A DNA stretch of 7,118 nt from the NCBI GenBank assembly GCA_903921665.1, contig CAIXQT010000033.1, positions 1 through 7,118 of the forward strand. Reading direction: 5' to 3'. Position numbers and translations under genes: made by a program. The notes under the pieces were generated by a model. That model saw nothing but the letters and a program-made list of their open reading frames with translations. It was not told where the DNA came from and ran no database searches. This document shows positions 1 through 6,064 of the stretch, in pieces. Source of the DNA: an uncultured Opitutia bacterium. Its GTDB lineage: Bacteria; Verrucomicrobiota; Verrucomicrobiia; Opitutales; UBA953. How positions within the stretch are numbered: position 1 is the stretch's first letter; every line of letters begins with the position of its first letter.

Positions 1-99
1 ATCGGCGATGATTATTCCATCGTAATGACAGGCCCGACGACCCCCGTAGGCATCTTCGAGATGCACCCAGGAGTCCCGGTCCAAGACGTCGCCGTCTAA
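1..99 (+). CDS. Alternative reading: 3' tail of a plus-strand gene, partial
   Basis: Frame 1 is open from the first base to TAA at 97-99 and would give the last 32 residues of a protein, containing YSIVMTGPTTPVGIFE. The MTGP-xxx-V pattern near a C-terminus resembles the end of diaminopimelate epimerases, where a [YVW]MTGP motif sits about 10-15 residues from the end. The tail here is somewhat longer, and four matching residues in so short a piece is weak evidence. This reading overlaps the minus-strand candidate completely. About 72% of its third positions are G or C, lower than in the genes to the right. I keep it only as an alternative. Confidence 0.25.
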   Translation: MGDDYSIVMTGPTTPVGIFEMHPGVPVQDVAV

Positions 100-117
100 G
101 GCGATACGTCTTCCCAC
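1..117 (-). CDS. Possible 5' end of a minus-strand gene, partial, unknown product
   Basis: On the minus strand an open frame starts at a GTG (117-115) and runs off the left edge, giving 39 residues that begin VGRRIALDGDVLDRDSW. The start is preceded, 8 bases away, by AAAGGAGGG, the best Shine-Dalgarno match in the window. That is the main reason for the call. Against it, the codons are less G/C-ending than in the neighbouring genes and include AGA, TTA and ATA, which are rare here. This could mean acquired DNA or a false frame. I do not recognise the fragment and no domain is visible. If real, the gene is divergent from the SNF2 gene with about 60 bp between starts. The competing reading is a plus-strand tail over the same bases; at most one is likely to be real. 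Confidence 0.35.
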   Translation of the reverse strand, partial: MGRRIALDGDVLDRDSWVHLEDAYGGRRACHYDGIIIAD

Positions 118-125
118 TAGGTTTT

Positions 126-134
126 CCCTCCTTT
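126..134 (-). promoter_or_regulatory. Candidate Shine-Dalgarno site for the minus-strand GTG
   Basis: Read on the minus strand this is AAAGGAGGG, an almost complete anti-16S match, 8 bases before GTG 117-115. Most other starts in the window lack such a site, so this one stands out. It is the deciding evidence for a minus-strand gene at the left edge. It could still be a chance purine run in a short intergenic region. Confidence 0.4.
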
Positions 135-177
135 GGCGCGTCCTTTCGGACGACGCTTTTCACCGCACACCCTCACC

Positions 178-3120
178 ATGGCGCCGCGTCAGCCGTTGCC
201 CAACATCTCCGAAGACGATCTCGTCGATCTCGCTGGCGGTGCGACCGTGCTCCTCGCCAAGGAGCTGGTCGCCAAGGGCAAGGTCAAGAAGGCGCTCTGG
301 ACTCCGCCCGTCGCGGAGGCGCTGGTCGACGACGGCACCGAATCCCGCGAAGCCCGCTGGAACCTCCGCTCGGTCACCTTCCAGCGGAACGAATGCGGCT
401 GCGAAGTCTCCGTCGGCCGAAGAAAACTCTGCGTGCACTCGGTGGCGGCCTACCTTGTCCTCGCGGGCAAAGAGGGCTACCTCAAGGCGGAGAGCACACC
501 GCCGCCCAAACCGGCCGCGCCGCCCGGCAAGCCGGCGACGGCGACCACGACCAAGGAAAAGACGGCTGATACGAAGAAGGAAAAGTCAAAGGAAGCGGAG
601 ACGACCCCGGCAGGACCCCGGCTCAAATCCCTCACTCTCTCGGAAAAACGCGGAACGCCCATCGAGGTGCGCTTCATCATTCCGCCCAACATCGTCACCG
701 CCGCCGCGCGCGACGAGATCATCTGCCGCCTCGAACTCCGCGTCGACGGCGCCCAAGTCGCGCCCGAGAACCTCGACCGCAGCAAGGCCTGGACCATCGA
801 GCCCGACACCGTCTTCTTCTTGGCGATCCTCGAGAACCTCTGCCACGGCAAGCTCCAGGGCATCCTCCCCCTCACCCGCCGCCACCTCCGCCAGCTCCTC
901 GCCATCGGCAAGGGCCTGAAGATCTTCCGGATGGCCAACGCGCCGGAAACCGCGCTCGCCTGGGACGGAGACCACCTCGACAAGGTCCACGAACACCTCG
1001 ACGAACCCGTCGCCACGCCGCAGACCAACGCCGCCGGCGAAACCCCCGACGACGGCCCCGAAGAACAGGAAGTCCGCTCCCAGGAACGCGGCCGCGACGA
1101 CCGCCCGTGGGTCGACGGTTCGATGAAGTGGCTGCGCATCCGCCTACCCCAGCAGTCCTCCGGCCCGGTCGCCGAGCTGCGCGACGTCCTTCAGCGCAGC
1201 GGCTTCACCCTCGAGACCACCACCCGCGAGTGGTACCTCGCCGGCACGATCCAGGTCCTCAACTTCCTCGCCCGGCATCACAAGCTGCTGATGACGGATA
1301 ACGACGCCTTCTTCACGCATAACCTCTCGCACTCGCTGCGTAACGTCGACCTCGCCAAGGCGAAGTGCGACGCCTCCGAGGAGAACGACGGCTTCCGCTT
1401 CGCCATCGGCATCGACCCCGAAGGCAAGTCACCGAAGGTCATCCAGGAGGCCCTCTCCAGCGGTCGCATGTTCTTCTACACCGACCAAGGCCCGCGCCTC
1501 ATCACGCCGGAGCTCATGGAGTCGATCCGCAACGCGCAACGCCGCATCACCGGCGAATCCAAGCGCGACGTCGACCTGGACCTCAACCTGAAGATCGGGT
1601 ACGCCGACCTCGCCAGCGCCGACGCCATCGCCGAGGAACTGCAGGCCGCCTTCGCGCCGCCCGAGACCTGGAGCAAGCGTTCCTCCGCGATCCGCAACCT
1701 CTCGAAGCTCCAGCCGGCGCCCATCCGCGAGGAGCTCAGCAAGATGCTCCGCATCTACCAGCAGGTCGGCGTGGCCTGGCTCTGGCACATCCATAACAAT
1801 TCGCTCGGCGGCCTCCTGGCCGACGAAATGGGTCTCGGCAAGACCGTGCAGGCCTTGGCGTTCATGGAGGCCCTGCGCCAGCACCGACCCGAAGACGGCC
1901 CCTGCCTCGTCGTCTGCCCCGCCTCGTTGGTCGAGAACTGGCGCCGCGAAGCCCGCCGCTTCACGCCCTCCCTCAAGGTCCTCGCCCACCACGGCCAGAA
2001 CCGCTTCACCGCCCAGGAATACCTGCAGCGCTTCGACCTCGTCATCACCTCCTACGGCACGCTCTCCCGCGACATCGCCGCGTTCTCCCTCATCACCTGG
2101 GGCGCCGCGATCTGCGACGAAGGCCAGAACATCAAGAACTCCCGTGCCCAGGCCGCGAAGGCGGTCAAGCAGCTCATCGCGAAGGGACGTTATATCCTGA
2201 CCGGCACGCCGGTGGAGAACTCGCTCGAAGACCTGCGCTCGCTCTTCGGCTTCCTGATGCCGGGCTACCTGCCCAAGCCCGAGGAACGCATCCAGGCCGA
2301 AGAACGCAAGTGGCACGACGACCGCCTGCTGCAGATGGCCGCGCCTTACATCCTGCGCCGCTCCAAGGTCGCCGTCGCGCCCGAGCTGCCCGCCAAGATC
2401 GAGCAGATCGTCTACTGCGATTTCGAGGACAACCAGAAGAAGATCTACGACGAGATCCTCGAGTCCACCCGCCAGGAAATCTTCGAGATGGAGATGGGCG
2501 GCGCCACTCAGGCCCGCATCCAGATGGCGGCCTTCAACCAGCTGCTCCGCCTCCGCCAGATCTGCGCCGACCCGCGCATCCTCGATCCGAAGATGGCAGA
2601 AGCCGACTCGGCGAAACTCCAGGCCTTCCTGGAACTCGTCGAAGAATCCAAGGACGCCGGCCACCGCATGCTGGTGTTCTCGACGTTCGTCACCGCGCTC
2701 CAACTCCTCAAGGAGGCCCTCGAGGACCGCGACATCCCTTATTGCTACCTCGACGGCTCGACCAAGGACCGCCAAGGGGTCTGCGATAAGTTCAACTCGA
2801 CGCCCTCCATCCCCGTCATGCTCATGTCGCTCAAGGCGGGCGGCACCGGCCTCAACCTGACGGGCGCCGATACGGTCATCCATTTCGACCCTTGGTGGAA
2901 CCCCGCCGCCGAAGCCCAGGCCACGGACCGCGCCCACCGCATCGGCCAGACCCGCACGGTCACCAGCATCAAGCTGATCGCGGCCGGAACCATCGAAGAA
3001 CGCGTCATGGAGCTGCAAAAGTCCAAGTCTGAGATGTTGCGTAAGCTCCTGACCGAATCAGACTCCGTCTCGTCCGGCCTGAGCCTCGACGTCATCAAGG
3101 ATCTCCTCCGCAAGGACTAA
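178..3120 (+). CDS. SWIM zinc-finger SNF2-family DNA-dependent ATPase
   Basis: This 980-residue protein is a Swi2/Snf2-type double-stranded DNA translocase of helicase superfamily 2, expected to act in the cytoplasm on DNA or DNA-protein complexes. Residues 73-87 form a SWIM-type CxC...CxH zinc finger (C73, C75, C85, H87). A Lys/Pro/Thr/Ala linker at about 110-146 follows, then a pre-helicase region with no recognised motif. The ATPase core is complete: Walker A DEMGLGKT (549-556), CPASLVENW (about 581-589), Walker B DEGQ (647-650), LTGTPVENSLEDL (674-686), LVFSTF (832-837), LDGSTKDRQ (858-866), SLKAGGTGLNLTG (884-896) and QATDRAHRIGQTR (914-926). DEGQ differs slightly from the DEAQ or DEAH seen in relatives. 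ATG 178 is preferred over an in-frame TTG at 133, which adds 15 arginine-rich, unsupported residues. tatC follows 3 bp after the stop. The physiological substrate cannot be read from the sequence. Confidence 0.95.
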   Translation: MAPRQPLPNISEDDLVDLAGGATVLLAKELVAKGKVKKALWTPPVAEALVDDGTESREARWNLRSVTFQRNECGCEVSVGRRKLCVHSVAAYLVLAGKEGYLKAESTPPPKPAAPPGKPATATTTKEKTADTKKEKSKEAETTPAGPRLKSLTLSEKRGTPIEVRFIIPPNIVTAAARDEIICRLELRVDGAQVAPENLDRSKAWTIEPDTVFFLAILENLCHGKLQGILPLTRRHLRQLLAIGKGLKIFRMANAPETALAWDGDHLDKVHEHLDEPVATPQTNAAGETPDDGPEEQEVRSQERGRDDRPWVDGSMKWLRIRLPQQSSGPVAELRDVLQRSGFTLETTTREWYLAGTIQVLNFLARHHKLLMTDNDAFFTHNLSHSLRNVDLAKAKCDASEENDGFRFAIGIDPEGKSPKVIQEALSSGRMFFYTDQGPRLITPELMESIRNAQRRITGESKRDVDLDLNLKIGYADLASADAIAEELQAAFAPPETWSKRSSAIRNLSKLQPAPIREELSKMLRIYQQVGVAWLWHIHNNSLGGLLADEMGLGKTVQALAFMEALRQHRPEDGPCLVVCPASLVENWRREARRFTPSLKVLAHHGQNRFTAQEYLQRFDLVITSYGTLSRDIAAFSLITWGAAICDEGQNIKNSRAQAAKAVKQLIAKGRYILTGTPVENSLEDLRSLFGFLMPGYLPKPEERIQAEERKWHDDRLLQMAAPYILRRSKVAVAPELPAKIEQIVYCDFEDNQKKIYDEILESTRQEIFEMEMGGATQARIQMAAFNQLLRLRQICADPRILDPKMAEADSAKLQAFLELVEESKDAGHRMLVFSTFVTALQLLKEALEDRDIPYCYLDGSTKDRQGVCDKFNSTPSIPVMLMSLKAGGTGLNLTGADTVIHFDPWWNPAAEAQATDRAHRIGQTRTVTSIKLIAAGTIEERVMELQKSKSEMLRKLLTESDSVSSGLSLDVIKDLLRKD
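3112..3116 (+). promoter_or_regulatory. Shine-Dalgarno-like AAGGA for tatC
   Basis: AAGGA lies within the last codons of the SNF2 gene, 7 bases before ATG 3124. It supports 3124 as the tatC start. A second candidate, ATG 3166 at residue 15, has AGGAG only about 4 bases upstream and would begin directly at the TatC signature MSFLEHL. An internal second start is therefore possible but less likely. Confidence 0.5.
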
Positions 3121-3123
3121 CCT

Positions 3124-4122
3124 ATGCTTTCCACCCTCATTCGCCGTAACAAATCCAGGAGCGAGATGTCGTTCCTGGAGCACCTCGACGACCTCCGCAT
3201 CTCGATGATCCGGGTCGTGACCGTCTTCGCGATCGGCATGGTCACCGCCCTGATCTTCTACCGCGAGACCCCTGCGCTGCTGAACATGCCGCTCGAATGG
3301 GCCAAGCATCCGGAAACCTCTCCGCTCGCCTTCGCGCTGAGCCAGCCCGGCGAAGGACTGGTCAACATGGGGGAGCTCAAGGAGTTCACGTTCATGGGGG
3401 TCTGGAAGGTCCTCATGTACGCCGGCTTCGGCGTAGGGGTGGCCGTCGCTTCTCCCGTCTTTCTCTACGAGACCGCCCGCTTCGTCGGTCCGGCCCTCAC
3501 GGATCGCGAAAAGAGCGGGCTCGTCCCCTTCTGCGGCGCCGCCCTCATCCTCTTCCTGATGGGCGCTGCGCTGGCGTTCTATTGGCTCAGCCCGATGTCG
3601 ATCCAGATCTGGCAGCACTTCGCCGAAGGCATGAAGATGGAAGTCACTTGGCAGGCTTCGGACTACTACGCCTTCGTGGTCATGATGTGCCTGCTGACCG
3701 GCCTGACGTTCCAATTCCCCCTCGCGCTGATCGTCCTGATGTGGCTCGAGCTCGTCCGTCCCAAGACCCTGCTTAAGTCGTGGCGCGGCATGCTGGTCGG
3801 CATCATGCTGCTGGTCGCGCTGATCACCCCGATCGCCGAACCGATCTCGCTGATCGTGATGACGAGCGTGCTGTTCGGCTTCTATCTCGCCGCCGTCGCG
3901 GTCGGTACCGTGATCGTCCGACGCAAACGCGTCGCGCGGGGAGACAAGCCCAATCCGGAAGACGATGACCTGCCGGATGACGACGAGGACGATTCTGCCG
4001 ATGACACTGATTCGCGGCCGAAGCGCCCGAAGCCGGTGACCCCTGCCGACGTCAGCCCGGCGACGGATAAGCCGAAGTCCACCCCGCCGCCGGCCGAAGG
4101 CGACCTTTCCTCCCTCGACTAA
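3124..4122 (+). CDS. tatC: Sec-independent protein translocase subunit TatC, with long acidic C-terminal tail
   Basis: TatC is the multi-spanning inner-membrane receptor that binds twin-arginine signal peptides and, with TatA/TatB proteins, exports folded proteins. The 332 residues show the family layout: SFLEHLDDLR (16-25) before TM1, MPLEW (55-59), LYETARFVGPAL (114-125) with E129 in the following cytoplasmic loop, YYAFV (181-185) opening TM4, TFQFP (195-199) and ITPIAEP (234-240). About six hydrophobic segments are visible near 27-46, 93-115, 132-155, 182-206, 221-237 and 240-265. Deviations from E. coli TatC are D23 for E15, Q197 for E170 and E239 for D211; E129 matches E103. Gln at the E170 position is known from plastid and cyanobacterial-type TatC, so loss of function is not implied. 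Residues 266-332 form an added tail that is very acidic at 279-296 and then Lys/Pro-rich. No tatA or tatB is in the window. The gene sits 3 bp after the SNF2 gene and 4 bp before the next. Confidence 0.93.
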   Translation: MLSTLIRRNKSRSEMSFLEHLDDLRISMIRVVTVFAIGMVTALIFYRETPALLNMPLEWAKHPETSPLAFALSQPGEGLVNMGELKEFTFMGVWKVLMYAGFGVGVAVASPVFLYETARFVGPALTDREKSGLVPFCGAALILFLMGAALAFYWLSPMSIQIWQHFAEGMKMEVTWQASDYYAFVVMMCLLTGLTFQFPLALIVLMWLELVRPKTLLKSWRGMLVGIMLLVALITPIAEPISLIVMTSVLFGFYLAAVAVGTVIVRRKRVARGDKPNPEDDDLPDDDEDDSADDTDSRPKRPKPVTPADVSPATDKPKSTPPPAEGDLSSLD

Positions 4123-4126
4123 TCTC

Positions 4127-4945
4127 ATGATCAAGCGACTGCTGCTGGTCCTCTTGGCATCCGCCGTCTCGGCCTCCGCCCAGACGAGTGCTTTCGGCGT
4201 CAAGGCGGCGCCGACGAAAGGCGTCGTGAAAGTCGTCGAGGAAGAAGCCGATGACTCGGTGGTGATCTCCTCATTCCGGGCCGCCCCTTCGCCCACGGCC
4301 AAGAGCAGCCGGACGTTCCAGCTGTCGAAGATGAACAAGGTCGGCTTCGCCGAAACGACCAAGGAACTCCAAAGGCTCTTCACGCTGTTCGCCTCCCAAC
4401 GCATCGTGGACGGCTCCCCGGGCGGCTCGAGCAAGGCGACCGGCCAGGTCACGACCGTCAACTACGCGCTGCTCCAAGACCTCGGCGATAACCGCTTCCT
4501 CGCCAAGGCCGCCTGGCCCGCCTCCGACTCCAACGAGACCCTCGCCGCCGGCGCCGACACGATGGCGATCCTGCTCCTCGAGAAGCCCGCCAAGGTCGGC
4601 GACACCGGCAAGATCACCGGCATGCACGCCGGCACGGTCTCCCTGCTCTTCACGGCCACCTACCCTCCCCTCGTCGGCAAGCGCCTGACGCTGCGACGGG
4701 AAGCCTTCGTCGAATGCGTCACGCTCGAAGACTCGCCGGCTGGGCTTCAGAAATTCGTCGAGTCGATCAACGCCGGCGCCGATGTCAGCGTGCTGACCTT
4801 CGAGCAGGCCGCCTGCAAGAAGTGCGGCGGATTCGGGTTCACCCGCGAACCGCAGAAGGGCCAGCTCGACAAGCGCATCGATTGCGTCGACTGCGCCAAG
4901 ACCGGCAAGGTCAGCGTGGTGAACGAGACGAAGTTCGTCCCGTAA
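4127..4945 (+). CDS. Exported protein of unknown function with C-terminal CxxCxGxG-type cysteine pair
   Basis: I do not recognise a family for this 272-residue protein. It begins with a clear Sec-type signal peptide: MIKR, a Leu/Val/Ala core, and ASA-Q at 17-19, suggesting cleavage after A18. There is no twin arginine, so its closeness to tatC does not by itself make it a Tat substrate. The middle (about 60-215) is a mixed soluble sequence without catalytic motifs that I can name. The C-terminus has CKKCGGFG (C230, C233) and, 20 residues later, CVDCAKTG (C253, C256), which resemble one zinc site of the DnaJ CxxCxGxG domain. The second copy lacks one glycine. Four cysteines could bind one zinc or form disulfides outside the cytoplasm. 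The start is 4 bp after the tatC stop with no Shine-Dalgarno site, pointing to translational coupling. Expression with tatC is likely; the role is open. Confidence 0.85.
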   Translation: MIKRLLLVLLASAVSASAQTSAFGVKAAPTKGVVKVVEEEADDSVVISSFRAAPSPTAKSSRTFQLSKMNKVGFAETTKELQRLFTLFASQRIVDGSPGGSSKATGQVTTVNYALLQDLGDNRFLAKAAWPASDSNETLAAGADTMAILLLEKPAKVGDTGKITGMHAGTVSLLFTATYPPLVGKRLTLRREAFVECVTLEDSPAGLQKFVESINAGADVSVLTFEQAACKKCGGFGFTREPQKGQLDKRIDCVDCAKTGKVSVVNETKFVP

Positions 4946-4971
4946 GCCGGACTAAGGCCACCTCCCCGCAT

Positions 4972-4995
4972 CCTGCGCTTGCGCAAGGGCTTTTT
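4972..4995 (+). terminator. Candidate intrinsic terminator or attenuator upstream of the prenyl synthase
   Basis: CCTGCG (4972-4977) can pair with CGCAAGG (4982-4988, one A bulged), closing a CTTG tetraloop with a G-C pair. GC and five T residues (4991-4995) follow directly. The stem is short, six pairs with a bulge, so strength is uncertain, but stem plus T-run is the only such arrangement I found in the window. It lies 27 bases after the stop of the exported-protein gene and ends 17 bases before the GTG of the synthase. That leaves no room for an ordinary promoter downstream of it. Confidence 0.45.
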
Positions 4996-5012
4996 CACCC
5001 GCACATTGCGGC

Positions 5013-5963
5013 GTGTCCTCCCCGCTGCACGCCGGCCTTGAAGCCCACTTCGCGGCGCTCGAGAAATTCCTCGCGGCGCAGGAACTCGCGTTCGAACCGG
5101 AAGTGCGACCGATGGTCCGCGACGTGCTCGCCCACCCAGGCAAGCGGCTCCGTCCGTTGCTCGCCTTCGGCTCCGGCGCCGGCGGCCCTCCGCCCGATGC
5201 CCTCGTCCGCGGGGCCGGCATCATCGAACTGGTCCACCTGGCCACCCTCGTGCACGACGACGTCTTGGACGGCGCCGATACCCGGCACGGCAGCGATACG
5301 CCTAACCGAACGCATGGCGCTCATGCAGCCGTGCTCTTCGGCGACGCCCTCTTCGCCCACGCCCTCGTCCTCGCCGCCGATCATCCCACGCCGGAACTCT
5401 GTCGCATCGTGGCCCGCGCCTCCCGCGAAGTCTGCTCGGGCGAGGTCTGCCAGACGTTCTCCCGCGGCCACGACGACCTGTCCCTCGAGGACTACTACCG
5501 CCACATCCGCCTTAAGACAGCGGAGCTCTTCGAAGGGGCCTGCCGCACCGGTGCGCTGCTCGCCGGCCGCCCCATCGAACACGTCGACGCCTGCGCCCTC
5601 TTCGGCCGTCACCTCGGCATCGCCTACCAGATCTACGACGACCTGATCGACCTGCTCCAGGACGACGCCAAGGCGGGCAAGACCCTCGGCACGGACGCCG
5701 CCAGCGGCAAGCTGACCCTGCCGATGCTCCTCGAGCGCGGCCGCTCCGGCAAAGGCTTCCTCGCCGCGCTACGCTCCGGCGGCGACCCTCGCCAGCTGAT
5801 CTCGGCCGAAACCTGGCACGAATGCTTCCGCCGGCTCGACGCGGAGATCGCCGCGGCCGAACAGTCGCTGGAACCGATCGCCGGCTCGCCGTCGCCCTAC
5901 TTCCTGCTCCGCCTGACGGCCTTCCTCCGCGAGGCGGCCGCCCGTCTCGCGCCCAAGGCATGA
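5013..5963 (+). CDS. trans-Polyprenyl (probably long-chain) diphosphate synthase
   Basis: This enzyme adds isopentenyl diphosphate units to an allylic diphosphate; family members make farnesyl, geranylgeranyl or longer chains such as quinone side chains. The 316 residues are near the usual length. Visible motifs are GKRLRP (43-48) for IPP binding, the first Asp-rich motif HDDVLD (81-86), R91-H92-G93, HGAHAAVLFGD (101-111), K168-T169, the second Asp-rich motif YDDLID (208-213), and GKTLGTDAASGKLTLP (222-237). Small residues A77 and T78 at -5 and -4 from the first Asp-rich motif, within HLATLVHDD, resemble long-chain synthases such as IspB rather than FPP synthase; this is inference. The usual RR after the first motif is RH here. 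The GTG start has no Shine-Dalgarno site but gives a normal N-terminus. A hairpin with a T-run lies just upstream, and the next ORF overlaps the stop by ATGA. Product length is not certain, so no symbol is given. Confidence 0.92.
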   Translation: MSSPLHAGLEAHFAALEKFLAAQELAFEPEVRPMVRDVLAHPGKRLRPLLAFGSGAGGPPPDALVRGAGIIELVHLATLVHDDVLDGADTRHGSDTPNRTHGAHAAVLFGDALFAHALVLAADHPTPELCRIVARASREVCSGEVCQTFSRGHDDLSLEDYYRHIRLKTAELFEGACRTGALLAGRPIEHVDACALFGRHLGIAYQIYDDLIDLLQDDAKAGKTLGTDAASGKLTLPMLLERGRSGKGFLAALRSGGDPRQLISAETWHECFRRLDAEIAAAEQSLEPIAGSPSPYFLLRLTAFLREAAARLAPKA

Positions 5964-6064
5964 GGATCTTCCGGACGACCGCGGCCGAACGTCTGGCGCT
6001 GGCCTTCCTGCTCGGTTGCCTCGGCGTCGCGACGGGCCTGCTCCTGCTCTGGCGCTCGCTCTGA
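5960..6064 (+). CDS. Small single-pass membrane protein (34 residues), hypothetical
   Basis: An ATG at 5960 overlaps the TGA of the prenyl synthase in the classic ATGA arrangement (5960-5963) and opens a 34-codon frame ending in TGA at 6062-6064. The peptide starts MRIFRTTAAERLALAF and has a positively charged N-terminus, one hydrophobic helix at about 12-30 and a terminal WRSL. That fits an inner-membrane microprotein with its N-terminus inside. The overlap suggests translational coupling to the synthase. Alternatives are a chance ORF, or the surviving N-terminus of a larger membrane-anchored protein such as a ComEA-like one. The longer in-frame ORF upstream (from 5822) is a shadow of the synthase. 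No family is recognised. Confidence 0.5.
   Translation: MRIFRTTAAERLALAFLLGCLGVATGLLLLWRSL

Noticed and set aside
133..177. TTG start for the SNF2 gene, adding 15 residues
   Set aside because: There is no Shine-Dalgarno site before it and it overlaps the minus-strand ribosome-binding site. ATG 178 begins a sequence typical of the family.
239..919. Plus-strand Arg/Ser-rich ORF inside the SNF2 N-terminal region
   Set aside because: The Arg/Ser/Pro-rich sequence is the usual out-of-frame product of high-GC coding DNA, and the SNF2 frame here has a SWIM finger.
1429..3018. 529-codon minus-strand ORF antisense to the SNF2 gene
   Set aside because: Its translation is low-complexity and shows no motif, whereas the opposite strand carries a complete set of SNF2 helicase motifs. 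Long antisense frames are expected opposite G/C-ending codons.
3958..4014. GAT/GAC-rich stretch in tatC as a tandem repeat
   Set aside because: The codons alternate irregularly with others and no unit repeats exactly. It simply encodes the Asp-rich tail.
3058..4461. 467-codon minus-strand ORF covering tatC
   Set aside because: The translation is His/Asp/Arg/Glu-rich without domain signatures and lies opposite a clear TatC and a clear signal peptide. It is a composition artefact.
178..4945. Anti-phage defence system built around the SNF2 protein (DISARM-like)
   Set aside because: None of the partner genes I would expect (DNA methyltransferase, DUF1998, phospholipase D-like, nuclease) is present. 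The neighbours are tatC and an exported protein, and the methyltransferase at 6623 shows no DNA-methylase motifs.
4997..5012. Promoter directly upstream of the prenyl synthase GTG
   Set aside because: Only 17 bases lie between the T-run and the start, and no -35/-10 pattern is visible there.
4714..5646. Plus-strand 310-codon ORF across the exported protein and the prenyl synthase
   Set aside because: It is out of frame with both recognised genes, Arg/Ser/Pro-rich and without motifs.
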